Assembly: GCF_032854445.1 (NCBI RefSeq)
Contig: NC_088302.1
Span: 3,464,023 to 3,528,022, forward strand
Direction of reading: 5' to 3'
DNA length: 64,000 bases
Origin: Liolophura sinensis
Taxonomy: Eukaryota; Mollusca; Polyplacophora; Chitonida; Chitonidae
Shown here: piece by piece, positions 38,881 to 50,924 of the stretch
Layout: every line of letters begins with the position of its first letter
How positions within the stretch are numbered: the stretch's first letter is position 1
Made by a program: the position numbers and the translations under genes
Notes under the pieces: model-generated
What the model was told of the DNA's origin: nothing
Seen by the model: only the letters and a program-made list of their open reading frames with translations
Database searches by the model: none

Positions 38881-41465
38881 CCAAACCAAATGGCAACAAA
38901 AGTGAAAAGTGTGCTGAGCGTTAGTAGAGCTTCTTCATTGCCTCCGCCTGTATCCTTTTATCGACCATCGCGATTGTGTTATATCCACATGTGTTTATCT
39001 AGTCTCTTTATGCCTATGTTCATATCTACTGTACCATTTGAATCTTTGCCACTCTTTGTGTATTGTGTCGGTTTGTGAACACTTCACTGTTCTGATTATT
39101 AAGTAACGTCGATAAGCTACATATATAATGTGTGTGTCTGAAAATGTTTATTGGTCAAAATACATTTTAATGTGACAACACTTCATGTAAGCTGCAACTG
39201 CTTGTATCGGTCTGCAAAAATGTTTCCCATCGAACGCAGTAATGGAAAACAATGATGCAGGACGCGCGCTCGTGTGCTAATTACCGGGTCGAATGCTAAA
39301 ATTTGACAGTGACAAAACGTTTTGGCCGGAAAATGTTAACACCATATCAGCTATCGTGCTCAGATCAAAGAACGGAGAGAGTACATATTCCCAATTCTAT
39401 ACGTCTGTAAGCAGGAATGGTAGCTGATACTCGGGCACATGTTCATTTGACCAGTTGAAGACAATACCGGTATCTGGTTGGATAGTCTGCAGTGCTTGCT
39501 GAAAACATCAGTATCGTAGATTGTGTATGTCATACGTTTTATTGTAAACAAATTTCCCCGAACAAACTTTGGCTAATTGCGGCTTTGGGCGAGGCCGATG
39601 TCTTAAGTAAGCATTATGTGTAAAAGTTGTATTGTTGGAAGAGGGTGAGATATTTAAGCTGCTACAATGCTGGATGACAAGAACATGTTGTGGCTTATAC
39701 ATTGTAAAGGCATTCAATTACGGCGCTGTGTAACTCGGGTCAATAGAACGTGGCTGTTTAGGAGCGAAACCAAGACAACGGGATGTTCCATAAACATTAT
39801 ATTCCTGTAAGACGTCTCTGTCTTTTTTTTTTTCAAATTCTAACCATCGCCTGTCGATCAGTGTGCAAGGGCAATTAAGTCTTGTGTGGTATCCCATGCA
39901 AGGGAATTGCCATCCTCTAGAAAAATGATGATTAAAAAGCGTAAATGTAAGTCAGAAACCAGGAACCTTGTCCTGCTTAGTCTCTTAGCGATAGTCTCCC
40001 AAGACATGCAGCATTCAGCTGGCACCCTGTATTTGTCTGTTGCATAGCTACATTAGCCTAGTGCAAAAACACTTGAATAAGTGAATGATTATGGCTTCAC
40101 GTCACTCCGACAATATTGCAGCCATATAACCACTGTCTTTTGAAGCTAAGGTGGAAGATGGAACAATCAGGCGGTAATTATTTTACGACACCCTGCTTGG
40201 ATGACTGGTATATTGCGGGATTGTCCAATTTGATTCTTTAGTATTAATATACAGATGAAACTTATTTGTCCATGTACAGATGTTTCAATCAAACGAGGCG
40301 CGAACCAATCAAACCTAGCCTTTGCAAAGGGAATGTGTAGACCCCCGCTCTCATTGTTAGTCTTGGTGACAAAAGGCGAACAAAGACGCTCGTGTGACGG
40401 TTTGTGCCCTCAGATGCTCATTGAATACCATTCATTTTCTGTCGATATGGTACGCATATCTGTACGAAACCTTGGGATCGATGTCATTCAAAAACGGTTT
40501 CAATGACAAGTTCAGTGATATACCGGTGCATTCCATTACCTGAGAATAGTCTGCTGGTATTGGCTCAACATATCGTGTAATGTATAATTCAATGCAGGTA
40601 TATCAAACTAAAGTTTTAGTCCTTCATTCTTTCTGAAATGCCATATGTATTGCAATGTAGTTGTCCCTGAATGGTTTTAGCGGATTTATCAAATTCAGCT
40701 TCTTTGTTTTTCAATCTTTAATTGCCTTCCTTCAGAATCGATGTGGCCCAGGATTCCTAGTGAAAACTCTTGCCCCGGGCTTGTGACTCTGCTATAAACA
40801 GTAAAGTAGCTTGAATTCCATATATAGGAAGGCTGATTGCAACTGTATCGCCTGACGTAAGCGTACAGGTGTGAAATGTAGCATACATTTGTCAGGGATG
40901 AAGAGTTCCTGGTGGAGCAGGGTATGAACCCCAAAAATAACGATTTAACAACTGGTAACAAACGACTTCACCCTGCTTGAACCCAAAGTCTTTCTGCAGA
41001 GTGTGCCGACACGAATTACCCAATTACCCCTGGAGAGTGTTAGCCGGAAGTCGGTAATCGATGTCCTTAAGCACCTTAGCCGTAGCTACTCTGGCTTACT
41101 AATTACATTGTAAGACAGACTGGTCTCTAGGTAATGGGCCGTGCTAACGAACTACACCGACGGTACCAACAATGACACTCTACTGCTGGATGCGATAAGC
41201 CAAGCTGTCATTGTTCGCTTGTTATCGCCTATGTTTGAACAACGCGGATTTGAACAGTGAACAACCACACAACTACATACTATCTCAAAGCTAGCATATC
41301 ACCATTTTAACTTCGAGTTAAAGAAATTACATGTACATAAGTAAGTTCATATTTTGACACAAGAAATATATTTGAAATCGGCTCTTGGTCATGATAGTAG
41401 CTTTCGACTCGTGTCTCAATGAAAGATGATATCCAAAATTGTCCAATAACAATGCGACAACAACA
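38881..41465. other. No gene seen
   Basis: No confident exon, array or SINE. Open frames are short and unsupported. Confidence 0.4.
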
Positions 41466-41469
41466 CAAA

Positions 41470-42005
41470 CCATATAAACTTAGATTCCACAGGTACGTGT
41501 GCATGTGTGACACAATAAGCTACCAACCATACAAACTTCGAGTGCACTGGTACGTGTACATGTACAATACAATAAGCCACTAACCATACAAACTTCGAAT
41601 GCTCTGGTACGTGTACATTTCTAATACAATAAAGGGCCAGCCATACAAACTTCGAGTCCACAGGTACGTGTACATGTCTAATACAATAAAGGATCAACCT
41701 TACAAACTTCGACTCCACAGGTACGTTTACGTGTACAATACAATAAGCTACCCACTATACAAACGTCCAGTGCTCTAGTACGTGTACATGTACAATACAA
41801 TGAAGGACCAACCATACAAACGTCGAGTGCTCTGGTACGTGGACATGTACAACACAATAAAGGACCAACCATACAAACTTCGAGTGCTCTGGTACGTGTA
41901 CATTTCTAATACAATAAAGGACTAACCATACAAACTGAAGTACTCTGGTAGGTGTACATTTCTAATACAATAAAGGACCAACCATACAAACTTTGAGTGC
42001 ACTGC
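41470..42005. repeat. 60-bp minisatellite, about 9 copies
   Basis: Unit ACCATACAAACTTCGAGTGC + TCTGGTACGTGTACATGTCT + AATACAATAAAGGACCAACC. Being 20 codons it keeps minus frames open (HSKFVWLVAYC); I consider these artefacts. Confidence 0.95.
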
Positions 42006-45000
42006 TCTACGAAATGGGGCACTTGTTTTAACCGCAAAACATCTATTGTGTTTTACAGATATTCGGTTAAACTGAAAATCATGAAATTACGTCCTTGCAT
42101 TCAAGTTCATTTGTCAACGGACTTAGGTTCAAGACATCCTACGAAATTGATTGATCAGCGTACCGTTGCATTGCTCATTCAGAGACTTCTAACAACAAAC
42201 ACACAACAGTGAACACGTCTTAGCTGGAATTTATAACGCTGTCCTGCAGCCAAGTCTATTAGCATGCATATGCTTGAAGCGAGGTAGGCCTACTCATTTC
42301 ACGTATAAAGCAATTAAATTTTAGAGGTCTTGTTTTTAATAAAGCTGATTCCTGTTTAATGCCTGTGTGAAGTATACAGGACTTCAGTGTTTCAAGGCAT
42401 AAAATAACAAATCTAAATGTCAAAAAATATATTACAGTACTCTGGTATTGCTATTGGGAAAATGAATGCCTAAGCGATAATCCCTGCATATTTACACGAG
42501 TTGAGTATTGTTTGACTTTTCCCGACTGCCGGTATGAGGTACACAATGATACAGAAAATTACTTAATATTGCCATCGAAGTGTTCATCGCAGAAGACATT
42601 ACTCACACTGGAAATGAAATCTACCTAACGAACCATGGCTTATGGCTATCGTATGTAGCTTACTGGTTTGCCTCAGATATTAATAATTATGCATGATTAT
42701 TATCATTTTAATTCTAACACCAGGTTTCCATCCGCTTCCGGTGTATTTCAACATTTAAAGTACTATTATTTCAATGCGCTGCCAAAAGACGCAATCTATG
42801 GAACCCATGAATGCAATTCCCATTAATCCTCTATGTCTTCTTTATCTCAAGACGCCTTGCATCGTTATGGTTATTGACATCCTCCTCCTGGTGATTAACA
42901 CGCTCTCGTGCTATTGATGCACACACATAGCTGGTGCTACATGGTCCCTTCTCTTAAACATCTGACTGTACGACGACGACACACCGGCGCACGTTTGCAC
43001 CTATACAAATACTCACAGGAAATACACATGTACATCTTTTTGACGGACCAAAATACCTTTACCCGAGGGAATTGATTTTCCTTCTCCAGTACAAATTATA
43101 TTTACCGAGCTCTCTGTAGACATCTACCCGACGTCTTCACTGGTCAAAGTCATATTAACATCGGGAATTGGATCTGCTAGATGGTACGGAAGAAAGGTCG
43201 TTTTCAGTGTTCTGGACACGGTTTTATTCTGGGACTTGTAACATGCACTCCGATGCTTCAGATGCGCTAGCGGACCTACAAGTTTATCTCAAATAAACAA
43301 TTTGACAGCTAAGGCTCCCTGTTCCATTTAATTTCGATATTGCCCTCCATTCAAATTGCAGCAGACAATAGATCAGCCTGTGGGGAACCCCCACCGGTAT
43401 GTACATGATAGTGTACTGATGGAGCTAATGATTGCTGTGAAGCCTGGCTTATTATGTTGAGACAATACAATACCCACTGCAATCAGTCATCATATAAACA
43501 TTAAGTCCAATTAACAAATGTTTACTCCAGAAAACATTTACTCGTGAAAGCCTTGCATAGTTACCTATGGGAAATCGAAGGGTCTCGCCACCGCCAGCGA
43601 GAATTGAGATTGTGGTCAGAGCTTCCCTTTTTTTCTGGTGAGAAAGTATGTATTCATCAAACAGTTCGGCATAATGATAATTCGTTCATAATCAAAATTA
43701 CCCATCGGCAAACCACAATTAAAATCGGATAACCACAACTGAAGTGGGGCTGCTAGTTAGAACAGTAATTTCATAAACAACAATATTTACAATGTTGTGG
43801 ACAGTAAATTGAATTCATCGTTTTCTACGGAAATATCTCATATATATCTCCACAATGACTGCCACAGGTAGCCGCTAGATCTCCCACTAATTAATAACAG
43901 AGTACCATTCTTACCTTCTGTGTCATTATGTTTGTGACCGTACATCACCAGTTTTCTCTGCCGAAGTAACGCGAATAGAGCTGACAAAGTATATTTCGTT
44001 TGATAACAATGCTGCAAGAGCGAGATGTAATCAAAGGTGTATGGACAGGCACAAAGAGGATATACAAACGTACAACATGTACTGGATGAATCAAACATAC
44101 TTGTCAGTACTAAACTGCTACTTGCAGAATAGGAACTTTACTGTCAGGATGTCGCAATTATACAACGCGGTTATACGATTATGATAAAAAGAAGAAAAAA
44201 GAAACACGAATTACCTGAACCGAAAACTATAGTGAGCTTGTATTCCATTATATACGACATGCTTCACGAGAACAATCTGCCGAATTGGCCAGTGTTCCTC
44301 CGTTAGATCCAAAGGTAAAACAAACAGACTTTAGGGTCGTATTCTCCTGGTGTATCACCGCACTGAACGGTATGGGATCATTTCCAACATCGCAACCATC
44401 TTTCACGCGATAAAAGCACTTTTCTTCCTTGAGTAGACTTACATACGGCGATTTAGAGAGCAAACTTGCGATGCTGTCAGATACACACCCTATACAGCAT
44501 ACCAATGTATCTGAGGTGTGCTGTTTCATTTTGAAGTTTGAAACAGATTATTTATTCAATGATTTTTTTTGATGGAAATCTACAAAACATAACAGGCCCG
44601 TACGTGACACATAAAAGATTACCTAACCCACCCCTAACCGTCTTGTATTCTGATCCCACTTGTTTTATATTTAATCTTGGCTTATTTTTTAGAAATTAGG
44701 CACCGTTTTAATTTGGCCTATATTAAATATGAAAGAAAGCAACATGGACAGTAAAACCAGAGCATCGACGACAGTGTGTGATAATTGGCAAATGGCCACA
44801 AATAACCTCTTTTTAATTTACCTCAATTAGGTTCCTATTCTAGATGCTTAAAAAGTAGCAGTCGATATGTCCCCAGCACCATGGCCTAAGCAGAGCTACA
44901 TGCATAGGTAAAATACGCAATGATGTTGTTAGCAGTTTATTACACGTAACATTAATTTTCTATTTTTGAAAAAGACACTCCTGTATTTGTTTGTAAAGCG

Positions 45001-45165
45001 AGACAGGTCTACCACCTTCTTTAAAGTGAACATCATAATGGGATATAGCAAATATTTTATTCCGTGAGGTGGCACTAGTGTGAAGCATTGCACATATATG
45101 GTTTTGCAACGTATACAATACAATCGGTACATTGTATGAGTTTCTAGTGTAATGTGGTACTGTAT
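42006..45165. other. No confident gene
   Basis: Mixed sequence without arrays. A 93-codon ATG frame on the minus strand (44248-44529) is the best open frame, but it has no recognised family or splice context. Confidence 0.4.
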
Positions 45166-45171
45166 TCCATG

Positions 45172-45321
45172 TGACGTCACTATGATGAGCTGGAAAAGGA
45201 ACGTTCCACATTGATCACTGAATAAATGACGTCTGCCGGATCATCATTAATTCGCGAATACATGACGTAAATGATTGTGACGTTTATACATGCCTTTCTT
45301 ACGTTTACATTTATGACGTCA
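45172..45321 (+). promoter_or_regulatory. Cluster of five CRE-type TGACGT motifs upstream of the kinase gene
   Basis: TGACGTCA at 45172-45179 and 45314-45321 (full palindromic CREs), TGACGTAA at 45263-45270, and TGACGT at 45227-45232 and 45278-45283. All lie within 150 bases, ending 44 bases before the predicted start codon. CREB/ATF-family bZIP factors bind such sites. This is a regulatory inference from motif density. Confidence 0.6.
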
Positions 45322-45365
45322 CATTACAAATGCGCAATTAACATTTGGAAGAGGTATTTTCTAAT

Positions 45366-45476
45366 ATGTCACTGACTGTACACGAACAAGACATGACTCC
45401 TGAGAAAACAAACCATTTTAACGAGGCGACGTTGTCTCCCGGATTGTCAACTCCGTGGGGAGTTCTCCCTTTCAAG
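45366..45476 (+). CDS. Kinase gene exon 1
   Basis: 37 codons from ATG, MSLTVHEQDMTPEKTNHFNE then ATLSPGLSTPWGVLPFK, ending at CAAG|GTAAAT in phase 0. The intron is 290 bases. The ATG follows the CRE cluster by 44 bases. Confidence 0.6.
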
Positions 45477-46990
45477 GTAAATAGTTGAGCTTTACTGCTT
45501 AACCCATGTTAGAAGGGAAACATTCCAATCAGCTTTGCGGCAGTGTGAATAGTTTTCTAGGGTTTTGTTATAGAATATGCTTCTTGTAAGTTTCCTTTTC
45601 CAAAGACTTTGAAGATGAACTAAATGCAGCAGACTTCATTCAATACTTGGCTTTGACTCTAAAGCGAGATTTAAGTTAAGTCTTGTTCGAGAAATGACAT
45701 TCAGTTACAGGTTTAGATTACAAGAGCAGTTTTCTAAATAGATTGGATGTTTGTGTATTAACACAGGGTTTCATAAACGCTCCCTCAAGTTGGAACAATG
45801 GTCTGCCTTCTACCTTTCGAGCTCTGGAGTGGGCGTACCCAATGTGTCGGTGGGGAGAGAGGATTGGCCTGTTTGAATGTCTGCTGGAGAGTCAGGAGTC
45901 TCGACATGATCACGTGTATATGTGGAGGCTGGGGGATTCCACCGTAATCATTACTGGCCGTCCTCAACACGTCCTTCCGCCACAACCTTCCCCGGAGAAA
46001 GAGAAGAGACAGAGTAGAAACTCTGCTGGATACAAAGAGCCAAGCGAGAACACCCCTGTGTCATTCTATCAGTTGGGAGCGTGTATCATCCAGAGGTATT
46101 ACTATGGACTAGAGAAGCAAGAAGTAACAGAAAATGTAAAAAACGCCCAAACAACTGACAACCATCCGTGTGTCGCCCCATTCTCCTTGCCTGACACCCC
46201 AGAAAATGATGATGGGGGAATTTGGTGGACTAAGCTGCAGACGCCTACAGACCTATCCAAACTCGATGTACCAATTCTCTCCCACAGGCATCTGTCCTCT
46301 GAAAAGACAGTCGTCGGAGAAGGAGCATTCGGTACAGTATCCCTCACAATTTTGGCCGGCATCAAACAGGTCGTCGTCAAATCGTTCTACGATGACCATT
46401 CCACGTCTGAGGACATTTTACAAGAGTCTAAGCTCCTGTATTACCTAAGCGATACAGGTTTTGTGCCTCAGTTGTTCGGAGTATCGTACGGCCCGGACTT
46501 CCGGGTATCCATTGTACAGGAGTACTGTGCTCAAGGCGTAACATTGTACGATGTATTGTATGGCTTCTACAACTTGTCCAACGAAGCCTGGATGAAGATC
46601 ATCCGGCAACTGGCTAATGGGGTAAAAGCGATCCACTGTAAAGCCGTACTGCTCAATGATTTAAAGGAAGACAACATACTCGTGGATTGTCAATCCGGCA
46701 ACTTCGAGGTCAAGTTTATAGACTTTGGTTTGTCCACATTCAAGGAAAGCCGAATTTACCACGTTATACCTGAAGAGAGACACATGCGAGCGCAGCTAGC
46801 ACCGGAAGTTATATACGGACAGCCAACGAGACCATCCTCAGACATTTACAGTCTGGGTAAAATACTGGACAACATTTCTTACCAATGTGGTACACGAGGA
46901 CTTCGTGAAATAGCGGAGGTCTGCCTGGGTCCCGTGGATAAGCGACCCTCAATAGACAGTGTCATCCAGATGATTTCAGATCTCGACTAG
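45366..46990 (+). CDS. Protein kinase, two exons, 444 aa
   Basis: Exon 1 (45366-45476) and exon 2 (45767-46990, stop TAG) join in phase 0 at CAAG|GTAAAT and TAACACAG|GGTTTC. The large open frame has no ATG at its 5' end (it begins at a TTG and first meets ATG 33 codons later), which is why the upstream ATG exon was sought. Residues 1 to about 215 match nothing I recognise. The kinase domain follows: glycine loop GEGAFG (221-226), VVVK lysine (242), alpha-C glutamate near 257, catalytic loop LLNDLKEDN (catalytic Asp 335), DFG (356-358), LAPEV and SDIYSLG. The usual HRD is replaced by LND, so this is a non-RD-type kinase with all catalytic residues present. Family unknown; a lineage-expanded invertebrate kinase is my guess. 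Confidence 0.8.
45767..46990 (+). CDS. Kinase gene exon 2 (kinase domain)
   Basis: Acceptor TGTATTAACACAG, 407 codons and TAG. It contains the whole kinase domain without an intron, a layout often seen in retro-copied or lineage-expanded kinases. Confidence 0.85.
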   Translation, partial: GFINAPSSWNNGLPSTFRALEWAYPMCRWGERIGLFECLLESQESRHDHVYMWRLGDSTVIITGRPQHVLPPQPSPEKEKRQSRNSAGYKEPSENTPVSFYQLGACIIQRYYYGLEKQEVTENVKNAQTTDNHPCVAPFSLPDTPENDDGGIWWTKLQTPTDLSKLDVPILSHRHLSSEKTVVGEGAFGTVSLTILAGIKQVVVKSFYDDHSTSEDILQESKLLYYLSDTGFVPQLFGVSYGPDFRVSIVQEYCAQGVTLYDVLYGFYNLSNEAWMKIIRQLANGVKAIHCKAVLLNDLKEDNILVDCQSGNFEVKFIDFGLSTFKESRIYHVIPEERHMRAQLAPEVIYGQPTRPSSDIYSLGKILDNISYQCGTRGLREIAEVCLGPVDKRPSIDSVIQMISDLD

Positions 46991-47103
46991 ATTATGACAA
47001 CCCATTCAATACTTTCTGTCTTATTTTTATTCATGTGAGTCAGAATTTATAAAATGTCCAATTTAAGACGTTGTTTACACAACTGTATCTATTTACTGAC
47101 AAA

Positions 47104-47109
47104 AATAAA
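47104..47109 (+). terminator. Probable polyadenylation signal of the kinase gene
   Basis: AATAAA 114 bases after the kinase stop codon, followed by T-rich and GT-containing sequence (CTTGTTTTCATC, GTGTTTCTTGTTATG). Confidence 0.6.
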
Positions 47110-50100
47110 CACGCCATCTTGTTTTCATCACTTGAAGTGTTTCTTGTTATGTTTATGCCATTATTCACCGTTTTTCTTGCTTCAGTTTAAAAGTGTCTTT
47201 TTCTCCCCATCTTTGCTGAGTGCCTAATGCATCATTATGAATTTACGCCGCTCTCATTAGCTGGACAGTAACGCACGCTACGCTTGGAATAAAGCGCTTA
47301 AGCACTAATCTGTAATGGTAGAGATATAGCGGTTCTCTATACGCATGTATAGCCCAGTGCCCTCTACCCACCTCTCCGGCCACCGTGAACACGAAATAAC
47401 AATGAAGTAACCAAACATGATAAAGCACTCAGCAAATACATAAATGATTAACAAACATACCCAGTTATATATGTTATTCCATATATATCTGGTGTGATGA
47501 CAGATATCAGCCATTATACGCCATGGCCATAATAAATCAGAAAAACGTACGCAAAACGTGAGTAATCAACTTCCGGAAGGCTGATGGGATGAAAACGTTC
47601 ACAGTAAAGAAAGCTTTCCGATATCAAATTAATCTATCAATATAACAGTGCATGGATGTTCTCAGTTCATAGCATCTAATTAACACTGATGGACGGCAGG
47701 TGTTGCATGTGATCAGTCAGATTAGTATCTTTCTACATCCATACACGGCGTAATATACGTGATTTCATAATTGGTTAGAAGAACAAATGCATAACGAATT
47801 GTTAAATGACCCTAAGTTAGCAAAATGTAGGTTAAACAGGTGAATCGCATATTGCTTTCCTCCGCAAAGAGACACACTGGATAGACATATCACTCAGTAA
47901 AAAATAATTACCTCAGAGATAAATGAAACTCTTATTATCTCTTCATACGGAATATACTATGTGGCCTAACACATAAAAGTTCAAAAATCTTCTCGGCTTT
48001 CTTCTTGAGGTGTAAAAATGTCTGTAAACTCCCGTTTTTCTAAGGCCATGGGTGCCCTATCTCCGTATATTTACGACCACTTTACATTGACGGAAAATAT
48101 GCATAAAATAAAGGAGTTATTAAGACATATAAAATATGCCTCAAAAATGAGAAACAATAATTCTAACTTTGTTTGCCACATTTTTCAACCCTTTTTTTAA
48201 AAACCGTTTCATTGCATCTTTTCGCATATCCTTTAATTATTGAGATAAGGTGCATGGCTGCGAAGGTGTTTTTCTCACTGATAAAAATGAACAATGAGTG
48301 TAATTGACTTGACTCTGTTTGACCCTGACGCATTGCCTGTCGACAGTGTCCGTAAGAATTGCTCCTACAGATATTAGGAGAGCGTAATAGATAAGCTGGT
48401 AATCAATGGTATTTTAAGCTGTATAAGCTCAAGGATGAACAATACGACGTCCACTGCTATCAAATTAACCTCTGCTGTATGAGCTTAGAGGAAAGCAAGG
48501 TGAATTGGATACGAAACTAGACAATTCTGGACTGAAATCAGCTTGTACATGCATGAGTGATTGATGTTCTTCTCTCCACATTTATACATTAGATTCTGTC
48601 ACTATACATTTCACACATATTTATATTCAGGTTATTATATACATGTAATTACCTCAATTCGTCAATGTTTTTTCCTATGCACATACATTCGCTGCAGAAA
48701 AAAAAGCCACTGATACTATCATCTCACTCCGGCTGACATTCTTTGTCCCTAATAATTTATGCCCATGCGGCTACATTTCCCCCAGTTATTTATGCTGCAC
48801 CTTCATTGCACATGTACATACATGTATAGGTTCATTCTACGGAACTTGCCGTCGATCATATCCATATTTTTGGACGTATCGAGTGTCCCACTTTAGCATT
48901 TTAAGAACCAAACAGAAATCGTCTTTCAAAGCCTAAACGGAAGCTGAGAAATAATATTTAGCGTACTGTTGCGACGCTATTAAACCGCTTCTTTCCAGAA
49001 TTTAGAGGTAAGGGTCTTTTTTGTCACAAACTATATCCAGTGAGAAAGGGTTGACATCTTAACTGGGATGTGAGAATCATACATTTTCCGTTCGCTGATT
49101 GCAAACCCGCACAAAGCGTGCATATTAAACTTGTGTTCTCACAATATTTAAGAGGCTGTACTCAATTTTTTTGGCCCAAAAATCCGCATATGCAATTCAA
49201 ATCAAACGGTCTGTACTTGCCAAGAATAGCTCAAATTATTGCTTCGCATGGAGTCTGTCCGGTTTTCTCCCACCATGATTCTGGCCGCCGTCGTATAAGT
49301 GAAACATTCTTGAGTACGGCAAGACACCAATCAAATTATTGCTTTACTACATATATTGTGTTCAACTGATTCAAAAGTTTTAAGGCGACTCGTATTATAA
49401 AGTTTAGGGGCGTTATCATGGATTTTGAACGGCAACACGTGCACAGATGAGCTTGATATTTTGTGACAGGTAACTATTTGGGCTGTTATAAAATCAAAGC
49501 AAAAATTCGATTGAATTTGCGCTGATCGATTTTTTGCCAAAAATTTCTCGAATGGCTTGTTCAAAAACCGATTTACACTGTATTCAAATGCTAAACCATG
49601 CCTTATTCCAAATGCCTGGATGAAATGTGACATTGCCGGTTTCTGTATTACGTAACAGGTAAGATTTCAACAGTCGGTCTTTCATTATACTTCGTTAACT
49701 CGGAGACAGTATACACTTGCATAAAGTTACTGGAATGATTCCCTATAAACGGCAGTAAACAACTTACTAGTTATGCAAAAAATTACATCAAAGGTAAAAA
49801 AGGGTAAAAGTGACAATGCATTCGTGAGGTAATACAGATGAAATTAGATTGACACAATATGATAAACATTAGAATTAACATCGTAAAGCTAACGGACCAA
49901 GACTATATATATTGTTTAATGGCAGCCCCATTCTAACGAATGATTTGTGCCATAGCTCAGCCATTAGTACCAGTAGGTACATGTATGTACTGTAATAAGC
50001 ATATGCATACGCACACATATGTATACTACACACAATTTTTCCATGTCTGGGTTTTCTGAGTTTGTCTCAGTAAATTCACACCGCCAACCAGTCAAATACA

Positions 50101-50920
50101 AATAACTAAACAACATAACTCTTGAGGAGGGATATTCACAGAGGACCCGGAGTCACAAGGTAATTATTAGCATGAGCCCGAGAGCATCGAGTCCGTGTCC
50201 TATATCGGGCTCTTTACATAGAAATCTCTATCATTACACAGCAGTTGTCAGCTATTTGCAAATTATTTGCACCTTGTTTAACAGAAGTTTTACGTGAAGA
50301 TGAGCTACTTAAACCGTCTTCTGGTCAGTTATTAAAGATACCCCCCTGAGGTTGGTGAATGAGCATATTGTGCTAGTGACCAGTATACGTGAAGGGATGT
50401 GCTAAGTGCACCCGGAAGCTTGGAACCATGAACGAATATTTGCGCGAAAAAATATTTGCAAATATGGTGTTTAATATATTTTAAGTTTTTTTCTTTCATG
50501 AGAAAAGTTTTTGAAAATATTTTTGTATGGTGGGTATTTGGGACCATCTTTTAGTATATATAATCTTTGCATGATAATGTCCCAAATAAGGATGTGATGC
50601 ATGTATTTACTTGATGGTAAATTTTTTGTTTATATATCAGCACATGCATTTAACCTGAATTATGACAATATTTATAAATATATTAAAAATATGATCAAAA
50701 TCCAAGTTGAACACATTTGTTGGCAACTTTATGTAATTTTAGATTAGCTCCATGAGTACAGTTGAAGCTAATCAATCTTAAAGCATCTTTATTTTGTGAA
50801 CACAGAGCATATCACACTCAACATTGATGTGGAATAAGAGAAACTGAGCATAACAGTCTGGTACCAAGAAGTCATATGTGTGCTTCAAAAGTGTACTTCT
50901 TGTAATAAATCAGTACTTTC
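47110..50920. other. No gene seen; one SINE remnant
   Basis: AT-rich intergenic sequence apart from the SINE fragment at 49258-49342. No exon with credible borders found. Confidence 0.4.
49258..49342 (+). mobile_element. SINE 3' fragment
   Basis: CCGGTTTTCTCCCACCATGA, TTCTGGCCGCCGTCGTATAA, GTGAAACATTCTTGAGTACG and ACACCAATCAAATTA, without a proper A-rich tail. Confidence 0.8.
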
Positions 50921-50924
50921 CCAT

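Noticed and set aside
44248-44529. 93-codon ATG frame on the minus strand with several cysteines
   Set aside because: Length is within chance for AT-rich DNA of this size; no signal peptide, family, or splice or poly-A context.
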